Counted from the first letter of the stretch, positions 25,447 to 34,713 are shown. The stretch: DNA of 64,000 nucleotides from Neokomagataea anthophila (GCF_018122595.1 NZ_JAGRQH010000001.1:310001-374000), one strand, 5' to 3'. Program-made: numbers and translations. Notes: generated from the letters alone by a model not told the origin.

Positions 25447-25734
25447 TTACTGAAGCATGGTTGGAATCATCTCATGCTCAAGAATGGCATCCATGGCGCT
25501 TTCTTCATCATCTGCCACAGCCATCGGCGTACCATCGGCCGCATGAATAATCATAACAGCTTCGCCATCCTCAACACCCGCCCGCACATAAGCGAGACGT
25601 GACATACCCAGAACACGCAATTGCTGATCCGTGATATGCCGCAGATCACTTGGCAATGCCTCTTCTGCTGGCTGGTTACTGTCGAAAATATCGGTCAAAT
25701 CTGAATCCTCTAGGTGCTCCGCTGGCTTATGCAC
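25447..25734 (-). CDS. DUF1150 family protein
   Basis: A small acidic protein of up to 95 residues belonging to the alphaproteobacterial DUF1150 family, which is regularly found next to small heat-shock genes. The core is QQLRVLGMSRLAYVRAGVEDGE followed by VMIIHAADGTPMAVADDEESA. Its function is unknown. GTG 25734 has no visible Shine-Dalgarno sequence, whereas a TTG at 25698 has AGAGGA with a 7-base spacer and may be the real start (83 residues). It lies 48 bases downstream of hsp20 on the same strand. Confidence 0.8.
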   Translation of the reverse strand: MHKPAEHLEDSDLTDIFDSNQPAEEALPSDLRHITDQQLRVLGMSRLAYVRAGVEDGEAVMIIHAADGTPMAVADDEESAMDAILEHEMIPTMLQ

Positions 25735-25782
25735 AGAGCACAGCAGAGCAAAAGATAACGCTACGTTAAACGCCGCGACGCC

Positions 25783-26292
25783 TTAATCATCCCCAATCTC
25801 ACGCACTGGGTGAGACCGACGTGACTTCACCACGGGCGGAACAACATCAGGATGGAGCGGTGCGGTGGGTGCACCCGGACGACGTCCCTGAGAGATCGCT
25901 ATCCGCTTCACACGCACTTCTGGCTCTGGCCGTAAGAGATCAATATGGAGCAAGCCATTATCGAGCCATGCACCACCGATCTCTATCCCTTCCGCCAAGA
26001 CAAACGCCTTGTGGAACTGCCGGGCCGCTATACCACGATGCAAGAAAACACGCCCCTGCGAATCATCATTTTGACGACCACGAATCACAAGCTGATTATC
26101 TTCTTGCGTAATCTGGAGGTCATCCATCGTAAAACCAGCCACTGCGAGCGTAATGCGCAACGCCGTTTGGCTAATTTGTTCAATGTTATAGGGCGGGTAA
26201 CCATCTGAGCTGGTTTTGGAAGCCCGTTCCAACATCTGTTCCAAATGATCAAACCCAAGAAACATAGGGGACGTAAAAAGACGACCTGACAT
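25783..26292 (-). CDS. Small heat-shock protein, Hsp20/IbpA family
   Basis: An ATP-independent holdase chaperone that keeps unfolding proteins soluble. The 169-residue product has the N-terminal FDHLEQMLERA and the alpha-crystallin domain (about 40-130) with YNIEQISQTALRITLAVAGF, LVIRGRQ and FLHRGIAARQFHKAFVLAEGIE. The C-terminal tail is Pro/Arg-rich. ATG 26292 has GAGGAGG with a 9-base spacer. It forms a pair with the DUF1150 gene, and is divergent from def. The gap of about 170 bases should hold both promoters; I see no clear heat-shock element. Confidence 0.9.
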   Translation of the reverse strand: MSGRLFTSPMFLGFDHLEQMLERASKTSSDGYPPYNIEQISQTALRITLAVAGFTMDDLQITQEDNQLVIRGRQNDDSQGRVFLHRGIAARQFHKAFVLAEGIEIGGAWLDNGLLHIDLLRPEPEVRVKRIAISQGRRPGAPTAPLHPDVVPPVVKSRRSHPVREIGDD

Positions 26293-26463
26293 AAGCTGAA
26301 GCCTCCTCAAGGAGCGAAACAGGGTGATATGGACCCAAAAAGCGGCATCCACCTTGGAATAATATGGTCCTGTTGCCCTTTCACGCAAGCTTTCCTCAGG
26401 AAATGACGGCTTATCGCCTCTTTAAGCTGGCCTTGCGCGCCCCTGATCGCTACATCGCACAGC

Positions 26464-27018
26464 ATGAGCGAATTCGATTTTCTGACCGGGATTGAAGACG
26501 TCCCGCCCACGCCCATCGTCATTGCCCCTGCCCCCATCCTGCGGCAGGTTACCCGTGACGTGCGTCCTGAGGACATGTCCCGCCTCCGCGAACAGCTTCC
26601 GGGCATGTTTTCTGCCATGTACAAGGCCCCCGGCATTGGCCTTGCAGCCCCACAAGTTGGGCTAGATATGCGCTTCGCCCTCGTTGATGTGGCAGAAGAA
26701 GGTGCAGATCGTAACCCGATGGTGCTGATCAACCCCGAAATTGTCACCGATTCGGAGCAAATGGCCGCGCGTGAGGAAGGGTGCCTCTCTCTTCCAAACC
26801 AATATGCCGAAGTGATTCGCCCTGAAGCGATTCGCGTGCGTTTCCGCAATGTCGCCGGAGATATCGAAGAGCTTGATGCCGACGGCCTCCTCGCCACATG
26901 CATCCAGCATGAAATGGACCATCTCGACGGCGTCCTCTTCATCGACCACCTCTCTACGCTCAAGCGCAACATGATCATGCGTCGCTTAGCCAAAGAGCAA
27001 AAGTTCAGAAGGCGCTAA
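26464..27018 (+). CDS. def: Peptide deformylase
   Basis: Removes the formyl group from the N-terminal methionine of new proteins, using a bound metal. The 184-residue product has the three family motifs in order: GIGLAAPQVG, EGCLSLP (metal Cys) and QHEMDHLDG (two metal His and the catalytic Glu). It is 7 bases ahead of fmt in the def-fmt-truA operon, pairing formylation and deformylation. Confidence 0.97.
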   Translation: MSEFDFLTGIEDVPPTPIVIAPAPILRQVTRDVRPEDMSRLREQLPGMFSAMYKAPGIGLAAPQVGLDMRFALVDVAEEGADRNPMVLINPEIVTDSEQMAAREEGCLSLPNQYAEVIRPEAIRVRFRNVAGDIEELDADGLLATCIQHEMDHLDGVLFIDHLSTLKRNMIMRRLAKEQKFRRR

Positions 27019-27025
27019 TCACACC

Positions 27026-27955
27026 ATGCGTCTGATCTTCATGGGCACACCGGACTTTGCCGTCCCTGCCTTGCACGCCCTGATGGAAGCCGGCCACGAG
27101 ATTGTGGCCGTCTATACACAACCACCACGTCCTGCTGGGCGCGGAAAAGCATTGCGCCGCTCCGCTGTCCATGAAGCCGCAGATGCCGCTGGCCTCACCG
27201 TACGTACACCTGCACGCGTCAAACGTGACACAGCCGAGCACGAAGCCTTCGCCGCACTCAACGCCGATGCCGCCATTGTAGCCGCTTATGGGCTAATCCT
27301 ACCCAAAGCCATGCTCGATGCCCCACGCCTCGGCTGCTTGAATATCCACGCAAGCTTACTCCCACGCTGGCGCGGCGCATCCCCCATCCAAACCGCCATC
27401 GTTGCGGGCGATACGCAAAGCGGCGTCTGCATCATGCAAATGGATGAAGGCTTAGACACAGGAGCCGTCTTACTCCAAGGCGCCACCCCCATCACAGCAT
27501 CAGACACCGCTAGTACACTGCATGACCGCTTATCCGCCATTGGTGGCGAATTAATCGTGCAAGCCCTCACAACGACTCCAAAGGCCACACCTCAACCCGC
27601 AGAAGGCGTCAGCTACGCCAAAATTCTCACGCGCGATGATGGCCGCCTCGACTGGTCCCGTAGCGCACAAGAACTCGACCAACAAATTCGTGGCTTCACG
27701 CCATGGCCAGGCACATTCACCACACTTGATGGCGTCACAATCAAAATTGGCGCTGCAACCCCCATCGCATCATCATCCCACACCGCCGAGAGTGGTTGCA
27801 CAATTGATGATACCCTCACGATTGCATGCGGCAACAACGCTAGTGGAGCGACTGCCCTACGCATCGATCGCTTACAAAAACCGGGCCGTAGCATGATGTC
27901 TGCCGCAGACTTTCTCCGTGGCCAATCCATCCCCAAAGGGACCCGCTTTGACTGA
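27026..27955 (+). CDS. fmt: Methionyl-tRNA formyltransferase
   Basis: Transfers a formyl group from 10-formyl-tetrahydrofolate to initiator methionyl-tRNA. The 309-residue product begins MRLIFMGTPDFAVPAL, the fMet-transferase N-terminus. It holds the folate loop LPKAMLDAPRLGCLNIHASLLPRWRGASPIQ with the catalytic Asn-His, and DEGLDTGAVL with the catalytic Asp. The C-terminal tRNA-binding domain starts near residue 205. The stop overlaps the likely truA start. Confidence 0.97.
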   Translation: MRLIFMGTPDFAVPALHALMEAGHEIVAVYTQPPRPAGRGKALRRSAVHEAADAAGLTVRTPARVKRDTAEHEAFAALNADAAIVAAYGLILPKAMLDAPRLGCLNIHASLLPRWRGASPIQTAIVAGDTQSGVCIMQMDEGLDTGAVLLQGATPITASDTASTLHDRLSAIGGELIVQALTTTPKATPQPAEGVSYAKILTRDDGRLDWSRSAQELDQQIRGFTPWPGTFTTLDGVTIKIGAATPIASSSHTAESGCTIDDTLTIACGNNASGATALRIDRLQKPGRSMMSAADFLRGQSIPKGTRFD

Positions 27956-28748
27956 CGTTGTGACTGAAACTGCCATTACTCGTTGGGCCGTCTTAATCGA
28001 GTATGACGGAACCGACTTCGTCGGATGGCAACGCCAAAAAGACGGTGTCTCGGTTCAAACCTTAGTCGAAGCCGCCGCCTCACGCATTGCCAGCGGGCAC
28101 CCCGTTTCCAGCATCACCGCCGGACGAACCGATTCCGGCGTCCATGCCGCTGGTCTCGTCGTACATTTAGACTTTCCAGCCCACACGAACTTTCGTTCCC
28201 ATCAAGTCCGAGACGGATTGAGCTTTCACCTCAAACCACACCGCGTCGTCGTCCTTGATGCCGCCCCCGTCAGCCTTGACTGGAGCGCACGGTTTTCAGC
28301 CACATGGCGGCGCTACCGATACACCATCATCAACCGCCCCTCGCGCCCTGCCCTCATGGAAGGCCGCGCTTGGCACGTAAAGCGCCCTATCAGCATAGAG
28401 TTGATGCAAGAAGGCGCGAACCGCATGCTCGGCACGCATGATTTCTCATCCTTCCGTGCCTCCGCTTGCCAAGCAAACTCCCCCATACGCACACTCGACG
28501 AACTCAGCATCCGCAGAGACGGAGAGTATGTATTGATCGAAACGCAAGCGCGATCATTCCTGCATCATCAAGTCCGCAACATGGTCGGCTCTCTCATGAT
28601 GGTCGGCACCAAACAATGGACACCAGATCGCATTACCCAAGCACTCGAAGCACGTGACCGCCGCGCCGCAGGACAGACAGCCCCCTCGGAAGGGTTATGC
28701 TTCCTCGCAGTGGGCTACCCCGACAATCCTTTTTTGAAAAAACATTAA
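27948..28748 (+). CDS. truA: tRNA pseudouridine(38-40) synthase
   Basis: Isomerises uridines 38-40 in the anticodon stem of many tRNAs. The product has IEYDGTDFVGWQRQ, the catalytic aspartate in AGRTDSGVHA (D62 from the TTG start), WRRYRYTI and FLHHQVRNMVGSLM. I choose TTG 27948 because AGGGA lies 6 bases upstream; the frame extends to a GTG at 27918 without support, and a GTG at 27960 lacks a Shine-Dalgarno sequence. An 8-base overlap with fmt indicates translational coupling. Confidence 0.95.
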   Translation: MTDVVTETAITRWAVLIEYDGTDFVGWQRQKDGVSVQTLVEAAASRIASGHPVSSITAGRTDSGVHAAGLVVHLDFPAHTNFRSHQVRDGLSFHLKPHRVVVLDAAPVSLDWSARFSATWRRYRYTIINRPSRPALMEGRAWHVKRPISIELMQEGANRMLGTHDFSSFRASACQANSPIRTLDELSIRRDGEYVLIETQARSFLHHQVRNMVGSLMMVGTKQWTPDRITQALEARDRRAAGQTAPSEGLCFLAVGYPDNPFLKKH

Positions 28749-28763
28749 GTATTGTGAAATGTT

Positions 28764-28778
28764 TGATGACCTTCATCA
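28764..28778. repeat. Inverted repeat in the truA-DUF4422 gap
   Basis: TGATGA-CCT-TCATCA, two perfect 6-base arms, lies 16 bases after the truA stop and about 138 bases before the next start. It may be an operator or part of a small hairpin; no partner protein can be named. Confidence 0.3.
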
Positions 28779-28915
28779 CAGCAAGGCAAAACACATTTTT
28801 CACTCTTACATTAAACGCTGAACACCTTGTCATTACTCAGGAATAATCGCACTAATAGGAGAACATTCTTACAAACCTAAACGGTACGCACACTATCACA
28901 GCCGAGGATAAGTCA

Positions 28916-29758
28916 ATGCGCGTAAAGATTTTCTCCTGCCATTACCAAAAACCAACCCACACCGTGAATACTGAACTATTCGCTGATTTAATTTCCGGAT
29001 ATCATAGCGATCCTGACGGCGCTTATATTGGTGACCTAGATGGCGTAAACATTGCTGAACAAAATGATTTTAGCGAAATACGCCATCACTATTACGTATG
29101 GAAAAATCTTTTAGATGACTACGAATATATCGGCTTTGATCATTACAGAAGAAAATTCTTTATCACCCCAATGCCATATGACAAACTTCAGTCCATTTCA
29201 CCGCATTATGCTGAACAGCGCGATGGATTTGATACGGATCAGAAAATACACGAAATTCAACAAAGTCGCGAAGATTTCCTAGACTACTTCACCATTCGTA
29301 AAAACTTCACCCCGGCTGAAATCGATAGCTTCAAACATTGGCTGTCCCAATATGATGTTGTGGTTCCACGCATGTGGCATCTGCATGATCGGCCAGACCT
29401 AGAAAGCGAATGGAAAAATAGTGGCCTCCCACCACAAATGTGGGAAATGTTCATGGCGTCCATGCGCGACAAACCCCAGTTCTCTCCACTTCCCTATCAC
29501 CCGATCCGAACATCCAACCATAACAGCATCTTCATTATGAAGACCGAACTGTTTGACGAATATATGCATGGCCTTTTCGCCGCCGTAAAAGACCTTGAAG
29601 CACTCATGGAAGGGAAACTAGATCCGTTCCCAAGACGCTGGGGTTATGTCGCCGAAAAAGCCCTCAACTACTTCATCCTTTCAAAGCGCAAAAAACATCC
29701 GTTTTTTAACGTCGCTCAAGTACCACTCGTCGTTCGCACCCTCCACAACGACCTCTAA
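28916..29758 (+). CDS. DUF4422 family protein (probable glycan-locus glycosyltransferase)
   Basis: The 280-residue protein matches the DUF4422 family often found in capsule and exopolysaccharide loci and generally taken to be glycosyltransferases. Visible marks are the N-terminal IFSCHYQKP, DDYEYIGFDHYRRKFF (the family's H-Y-R-R motif), DVVVPRM and a C-terminal ERR-like WGYVAEKALNYFIL. No membrane segment or signal is seen. ATG 28916 has GAGGA with a 7-base spacer. It is followed 18 bases later by a GT61 gene. The pair sits between truA and the dap genes, is visibly richer in A and T than its neighbours, and looks like an insertion. Confidence 0.8.
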   Translation: MRVKIFSCHYQKPTHTVNTELFADLISGYHSDPDGAYIGDLDGVNIAEQNDFSEIRHHYYVWKNLLDDYEYIGFDHYRRKFFITPMPYDKLQSISPHYAEQRDGFDTDQKIHEIQQSREDFLDYFTIRKNFTPAEIDSFKHWLSQYDVVVPRMWHLHDRPDLESEWKNSGLPPQMWEMFMASMRDKPQFSPLPYHPIRTSNHNSIFIMKTELFDEYMHGLFAAVKDLEALMEGKLDPFPRRWGYVAEKALNYFILSKRKKHPFFNVAQVPLVVRTLHNDL

Positions 29759-29776
29759 AACAGGCTCTGTATAACA

Positions 29777-30871
29777 ATGGACGTTCCATCCGGTCTCTAT
29801 ATTGATGATGCTATTCGAAACCAGACAGAAGGGTTCGGATGGCAGCTTGTCGCTCCTGAAGCCGGGGGCCCTCGCCAGCCACCACGCTTTACACTAGGGC
29901 CAATCCCCGGCCCATTTAGTGACTGGTTTTATGGAGATCGCTTGGCACCATCTTGCGGCATTTATACCATTGATCACGTTTCACTCGGCTCTGATCGCGT
30001 CTTGGTTAAAGATGGACATACTATCTTCATAGAACGCACAGGCATGCATGAAGGCTCAGTCCGTGATGCCTTGGTCGTACCAGAGCCTGACCGTGACCTG
30101 CATATCGACGAAGACGTTGTCTTATTATGCGGCCCTGCTTATCAAATCTACGGCCATTGGCTTATCGACTTTTTGCCGCGCCTCTTAATCCTACGTGAAG
30201 CCGGTTACGCTCTAGAAACCCTCAAGTACCTCGTACCGCATAACCTGCTGAACTTCTCATGGGCTTGGCTCGAATTTCTTGGCATTCCACGTGAGAATAT
30301 TCACACTTACGATGTGGTCCGTGACCGCTGCCATATCAAACGCGCCATCATACCAACCAGCATACGCGGCAACTCACGAGCAACGCCAATTTTAGGCAAA
30401 ATGTTCCAAGAGATGTGTACCGCACGCTTAGGCGCCAATACATCTACACCGCATAAAAAGCTGTTTGTGTCCCGCGCATTATGGGGCAACACATCACGCC
30501 AACTCACCAACCAAGATTACGTCCAAAACTTCGTTCAAGAACTCGGCTTTGACATTATCTATCCAGAGCGCCTGAGCATCACAGACCAAATCAAAACCTT
30601 TTCGTCCGCCCGTATCATCATGGGAGAATATGGCTCTGGAATGCATAACTCCGTCCTCGCGCCAGCAGGAACGGAAATCGTTACATTACGCGGCACAATG
30701 GGGCATCCCGGCTTCTTACAATCCGGTATTTCAGCAGCCTGCGGTCAAGAATGTTCCTATATTTTCGGACAACAGAACGAAGAAACAGGTGCATTCACAA
30801 TTCGTGAGCATGACCTTGAGCTCTTCAGATATTTCTTACCTTTTTTAGAGCAAACGCCAAACGCCCTCTAA
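29777..30871 (+). CDS. Glycosyltransferase family 61 protein
   Basis: The 364-residue product carries the GT61 (DUF563) pattern: YQIYGHWLIDFLPRLLIL with the H-W...D signature (about 115-135), KKLFVSRALWGNTSRQLTNQ, LGFDIIYPERLSITDQIKTF, and GEYGSGMHNSVLAPAGTEIV as the conserved late motif. GT61 members transfer pentoses or hexoses onto polysaccharides. It is in an apparent two-gene operon with the DUF4422 gene and ends at a bidirectional hairpin. The target glycan is not identifiable here. Confidence 0.85.
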   Translation: MDVPSGLYIDDAIRNQTEGFGWQLVAPEAGGPRQPPRFTLGPIPGPFSDWFYGDRLAPSCGIYTIDHVSLGSDRVLVKDGHTIFIERTGMHEGSVRDALVVPEPDRDLHIDEDVVLLCGPAYQIYGHWLIDFLPRLLILREAGYALETLKYLVPHNLLNFSWAWLEFLGIPRENIHTYDVVRDRCHIKRAIIPTSIRGNSRATPILGKMFQEMCTARLGANTSTPHKKLFVSRALWGNTSRQLTNQDYVQNFVQELGFDIIYPERLSITDQIKTFSSARIIMGEYGSGMHNSVLAPAGTEIVTLRGTMGHPGFLQSGISAACGQECSYIFGQQNEETGAFTIREHDLELFRYFLPFLEQTPNAL

Positions 30872-30885
30872 TAAGGACTGGTGTA

Positions 30886-30910
30886 TCACGGCCATGCATC
30901 ATGGCCGTGA
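30886..30910. terminator. Bidirectional hairpin between the GT61 gene and the membrane protein gene
   Basis: TCACGGCCAT (30886-30895) and ATGGCCGTGA (30901-30910) make a perfect 10-bp stem with a 5-base loop between two convergent genes. Only a short T-run follows on the plus strand. Confidence 0.6.
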
Positions 30911-30913
30911 ACC

Positions 30914-31528
30914 TCAATTTGCAATCAGCAGATCCGCCATTGCATTATAATGTGGTGGCAAAATACTCAAAACAATCAATAAAATAACCACTGCTACAAC
31001 CTGCAAAGCCGTGGCACAAACAGCCTGAAAATTACTAATTAACAGCCCAATTTTACTCGTATACCATGTAAGCCATAGCCCATAAATCTGAACTACCAGC
31101 GATATCAACAATATACTCTGCGCACCTGCATGGGGCAAAAGCCCTTTCCACACCCCAACAGCGAGTGACGCCATAATCAACGGCACCCATGCACACCAGA
31201 GCGATGCCGTCGCATAACGCGTCCACAATCCTTCACGGCGCACCCAGCGCGCATAAGCATGCGATACAACCAGTTGCAGTAGCGTACACGTCAACGGGAC
31301 CAATGCACGCACTAGCCCCATACCCCACTCTGCGCTCGGCGCCTGAAACGTAAGACCACACGCAATAATAGCCACAGCAACAGTCGGGGCGAATGCTGCC
31401 ATCAACGGTGGCACACCAGGCTCAAAGCACATCATGCCAATGCCACGCCCACGCGCCAACAACCACACCCCTAAGGGCACGCTCCCCCCTCGAGGTGGCA
31501 GAAGGCCTGTTGGCCGCTCCGAATTCAC
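30914..31528 (-). CDS. Inner-membrane protein of unknown function, coupled to dapE
   Basis: The 204-residue protein has about five membrane helices (near residues 42-62, 72-92, 112-130, 137-157 and 175-197). It has no motif I recognise, though the layout resembles Yip1-like membrane proteins. The start is GTG 31528, overlapping the dapE stop by 4 bases, with AAGAGG at an 8-base spacing, so its translation is coupled to dapE. A role related to cell-wall or lysine synthesis is only suggested by this linkage. Confidence 0.75.
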   Translation of the reverse strand: MNSERPTGLLPPRGGSVPLGVWLLARGRGIGMMCFEPGVPPLMAAFAPTVAVAIIACGLTFQAPSAEWGMGLVRALVPLTCTLLQLVVSHAYARWVRREGLWTRYATASLWCAWVPLIMASLAVGVWKGLLPHAGAQSILLISLVVQIYGLWLTWYTSKIGLLISNFQAVCATALQVVAVVILLIVLSILPPHYNAMADLLIAN

Positions 31529-32685
31529 AGACCAAACCTCTTCATGAAAACACGATAAATTTCAGTCAACTCTTCCAAACTGGTCAGCGACACATGCTCA
31601 TTCGTCTTATGCATCGTCGCCCCAACAAGACCGAACTCTGCGACAGCACAATATTGCGAAATAAAGCGCGCATCTGACGTCCCTCCTCCAGTATCCAATA
31701 CTGGCGTAGAACCGGTAATATCAGCCACTGAGGCCTGCAAACACGTTACCGCCTCACCCGGTTCAGTCAAAAATGCTTCACCACTAATGCTCACATCAAC
31801 CTGCGCATTCGGCGCGTGTCGCGCCGTCACATCACGCAACCACGCTTCCAGCGCAGCACCTGTATGACAATCATTGAAACGGATATTCAACATAGCGCTG
31901 GCTTGGGCCGGAATCACATTGGTGGCAGTGTTTCCAACATCTACACTCGTCACCTGCAAAGATGACGGCGCAAACCACTCATTGCCCTCGTCCAGTACAC
32001 GCCCAGTCATCTCGCTCAAAGCGGAAAGTAAGCGGTGAATTGGATTATCCGCACGATGTGGATACGCGACATGACCCTGCACACCTTGCACAGTAATCTG
32101 TGCATTCATGCTGCCCCGACGGCCAATTTTAATCGTTTCTCCCAAGAATGCCGGGTTCGTCGGCTCACCTAAGAGACAAAAATCCGGCAGTTCACCACGT
32201 TCCGCCAGCCATTCAATAACAGGCTTAGTACCATAATGCGCAGGCCCCTCTTCATCCCCAGTCACCAAGAATGAAATGGCACCTTTTGGCTCACCTTCTG
32301 CTATTAAACGCGCCACAGCAGCCACAGAGCAGGCTAACCCACCCTTCATGTCCGCAATGCCGCGCCCATACAGCATACCCTCATGAATGACAGCCTCAAA
32401 CGGGTCATGCGACCATCCTTGCCCGGGCGGCACCACATCTGTATGCCCAGCAAAGCATAAACGAGGCCGCCCTTCCCCACGACGCGCATAAAAATTCGGC
32501 GTAGGCGCATCCTGAGGCCCAAACGGTAGCTGCGTTACGGTAAACCCTAACGCCTCCAAAGCCTTAATCAAACACGCCTGTGCGCCATCATCCACAGGCG
32601 TCACAGAGCGGCAGCGCAGCATGTCCTGCGCCAATTCAACAGGATCTGTGAACGGCGCAGACGCAATAGCAGAAATGATACTCAA
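31525..32685 (-). CDS. dapE: Succinyl-diaminopimelate desuccinylase
   Basis: Zinc enzyme that removes succinate from N-succinyl-LL-diaminopimelate in lysine and peptidoglycan synthesis. The 386-residue M20 protein has FAGHTDVVPPGQGW (metal His and Asp), GRGIADMKGG (bridging Asp), TGDEEGPA (catalytic Glu pair) and LGEPTN, with a dimerisation domain from about 180-300 and the late GGGTSDARF. The start appears to be TTG 32685, two bases after the dapD stop, with no clear Shine-Dalgarno sequence; coupling to dapD may drive initiation. Confidence 0.96.
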   Translation of the reverse strand: MSIISAIASAPFTDPVELAQDMLRCRSVTPVDDGAQACLIKALEALGFTVTQLPFGPQDAPTPNFYARRGEGRPRLCFAGHTDVVPPGQGWSHDPFEAVIHEGMLYGRGIADMKGGLACSVAAVARLIAEGEPKGAISFLVTGDEEGPAHYGTKPVIEWLAERGELPDFCLLGEPTNPAFLGETIKIGRRGSMNAQITVQGVQGHVAYPHRADNPIHRLLSALSEMTGRVLDEGNEWFAPSSLQVTSVDVGNTATNVIPAQASAMLNIRFNDCHTGAALEAWLRDVTARHAPNAQVDVSISGEAFLTEPGEAVTCLQASVADITGSTPVLDTGGGTSDARFISQYCAVAEFGLVGATMHKTNEHVSLTSLEELTEIYRVFMKRFGL

Positions 32686-32687
32686 GA

Positions 32688-33518
32688 TTAGTCGCGCAAC
32701 AGATCGTTGATCGACGTCTTGGAACGTGTACGCTCATCAACACGCTTCACGATCACTGCACATGCCAGAGATGGCTGACCCGGCTCCTTCGGTGGCAGCG
32801 TACCCGGCACAACAACGGAATACGCTGGCACGCGGCCCTGGAAGATTTCACCGGTCGCACGATCCACAACCTTCGTGGAAGCACCGATAAACACGCCCAT
32901 AGACAGCACAGCACCACGCTCAATGATCACGCCTTCTGCCACTTCCGAACGCGCACCAATAAAGCAATCATCTTCAATGATAACGGGAGCCGCTTGCAGT
33001 GGCTCCAGTACGCCACCAATGCCTGCACCACCGCTGATATGCACGTTCTTACCGATCTGCGCACAGGAACCGACCGTTGCCCATGTATCAACCATGGTGC
33101 CGCTATCAACATAAGCACCGACATTCACAAAGCTCGGCATCAGCACCACATTTGGCGCGATAAACGCTGAACGACGCACAACAGCACCCGGAACCGCACG
33201 GAAACCAGCTTCAGAGAAACGGAACTGGTCCCAGCCTTCGAACTTCAACGGAACCTTATCAAAGCCAGAAACGCCCGCACAGCCGCGCTCCATTACACGG
33301 CTATCGTTCAGGCGGAAGGACAGCAGCACAGCTTTTTTCAGCCATTCATGGACAACCCAGCCATCCGCTGTTGGCTCAGCAACACGACGAACGCCAGAAT
33401 CCAGATCACGCAGAACGTTCTCAATGACTTCACGGTCCGCACCTTCAGTCTGCGAACTTAACGTCGTACGACGCTCCCAAAGAGAATCGATAGCGGTGCG
33501 CAGCGTATCCTGAGACAT
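32688..33518 (-). CDS. dapD: 2,3,4,5-tetrahydropyridine-2,6-dicarboxylate N-succinyltransferase
   Basis: Adds a succinyl group from succinyl-CoA to tetrahydrodipicolinate, the step before transamination and DapE. The 276-residue product has an N-terminal helical domain ([12 protein letters not shown]) and a left-handed beta-helix with hexapeptide repeats ([24 protein letters not shown]..), then [15 protein letters not shown] and the C-terminal [16 protein letters not shown] 33518 gives the standard N-terminus. It leads the dapD-dapE-membrane protein operon and is divergent from the degenerate GGDEF gene. Confidence 0.96.
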   Translation of the reverse strand: MSQDTLRTAIDSLWERRTTLSSQTEGADREVIENVLRDLDSGVRRVAEPTADGWVVHEWLKKAVLLSFRLNDSRVMERGCAGVSGFDKVPLKFEGWDQFRFSEAGFRAVPGAVVRRSAFIAPNVVLMPSFVNVGAYVDSGTMVDTWATVGSCAQIGKNVHISGGAGIGGVLEPLQAAPVIIEDDCFIGARSEVAEGVIIERGAVLSMGVFIGASTKVVDRATGEIFQGRVPAYSVVVPGTLPPKEPGQPSLACAVIVKRVDERTRSKTSINDLLRD

Positions 33519-33707
33519 GATTTTACCCGTCAGAAACTGAAAATAGTGCCGAACCATGCTGCTCGGTCCCGGTAATGTCAACGCCCGAAATGACACCCAA
33601 AAATCAAGATTAACCTTTTATTTACTCTTTAGGTCTAAATTTGAATCGGTCCGCTACCCATGCTGGGCTTCCTTATGCCCCACAGACTTACTCAGGAGCA
33701 CACCGCT

Positions 33708-34700
33708 ATGTATCAGTCGGGCACCCGTACGCCACTAGGGCGCACATCCTCCGCCCCTGACATTGCGCCATCGCTCTGGAATCACACCACCCTTACAGAC
33801 ACACTCATCAAAATCCGACGCGCTATTCTCCCTCACCTCGGAGCCGCCGCTGCCCTCTCCCATCTTTCAACGTTATCTCATACAAATATCCTTCTTTTTC
33901 AGGGAGACGATACGCCCGAAGAGGACAATATTCTTCACAAGACCACCCCCATACCCTCTTCACTACAAGCAGCTTTGCTACCTCACGGAGTAAACGCACT
34001 CACCCCAGAGACGCGCAGCCACCAGCATGGCACCACCCATGCTCTCCTTATTTCCGATATCGTACGTAGCCAAAAACCGCTCTGCCTTATTTGCTGGCAC
34101 TCACAACCATGGTCACATCATGACATCACTATGCTGCGCACAATCGTTTCAACGCTGTGCGGCCTTCTCGAACTTGATGCGCTGCACAGACGCGTACATG
34201 CCAATACGCATTACGACATCTCATCGAATCTTTTAAATTGGCAGGGTTTCCAAGCTGAAATCACACGTCGATGCCGCCGGCTAGACCGTGATCAGAAAGC
34301 AGCAACATTCATGCTAGCTTATATTCCGGGCCTTGATACGCTCGTTTCCGAGCGCGACTTTCAAAGCTTCGAAGATGCTTTATCTCAAAGCATCACCTTA
34401 CTCCGCAATGCCGTCCGCCCAACAGATGCCCTAAGCCGCCTCAGTGGCAATACATTTGGCCTGTGGTTAGATGGGGGAGACCGTTTTGCCATTGCTGAAC
34501 GCGCAGAACGCATGACAGCACACGGCATCCCAATTCTCATTAACCCACCCGTCCATTTTCCATTGCATATCGGCCTTGTATCTCGTGAAGCCGGAGATAC
34601 CGAAGGGACCGCAAATACCCTACTCGAACGCGCAACACTAGCGCTCAATACTGGGCTACGCGAAGGCGTAAAATGGCGCTTCTTTCATGAAGCGCCGTAA
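33708..34700 (+). CDS. Degenerate GGDEF-domain protein
   Basis: The 330-residue protein has a possible GAF-like N-terminal half (about 20-165) and a GGDEF-like C-terminal half. In place of RLGGDEF it has RLSGNTFGLWL, so the cyclase active site is lost and c-di-GMP synthesis is not expected. No EAL domain, membrane helix or recognisable I-site follows. It could bind a nucleotide or a partner protein instead. ATG 33708 has AGGAG with a 9-base spacer; upstream in-frame codons are not needed. It is convergent with argB, and a palindrome spans both stop codons. Confidence 0.7.
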   Translation: MYQSGTRTPLGRTSSAPDIAPSLWNHTTLTDTLIKIRRAILPHLGAAAALSHLSTLSHTNILLFQGDDTPEEDNILHKTTPIPSSLQAALLPHGVNALTPETRSHQHGTTHALLISDIVRSQKPLCLICWHSQPWSHHDITMLRTIVSTLCGLLELDALHRRVHANTHYDISSNLLNWQGFQAEITRRCRRLDRDQKAATFMLAYIPGLDTLVSERDFQSFEDALSQSITLLRNAVRPTDALSRLSGNTFGLWLDGGDRFAIAERAERMTAHGIPILINPPVHFPLHIGLVSREAGDTEGTANTLLERATLALNTGLREGVKWRFFHEAP

Positions 34701-34713
34701 GCGCACGCTTACG
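34696..34713. terminator. Palindrome spanning two convergent stop codons
   Basis: CGTAAGCG-CA-CGCTTACG covers the stop of the GGDEF-like gene (34698-34700) and that of argB (34709-34711). The effective stem is about 6 bp with a 4- to 6-base loop, and could serve as a compact terminator for both strands. Confidence 0.4.
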
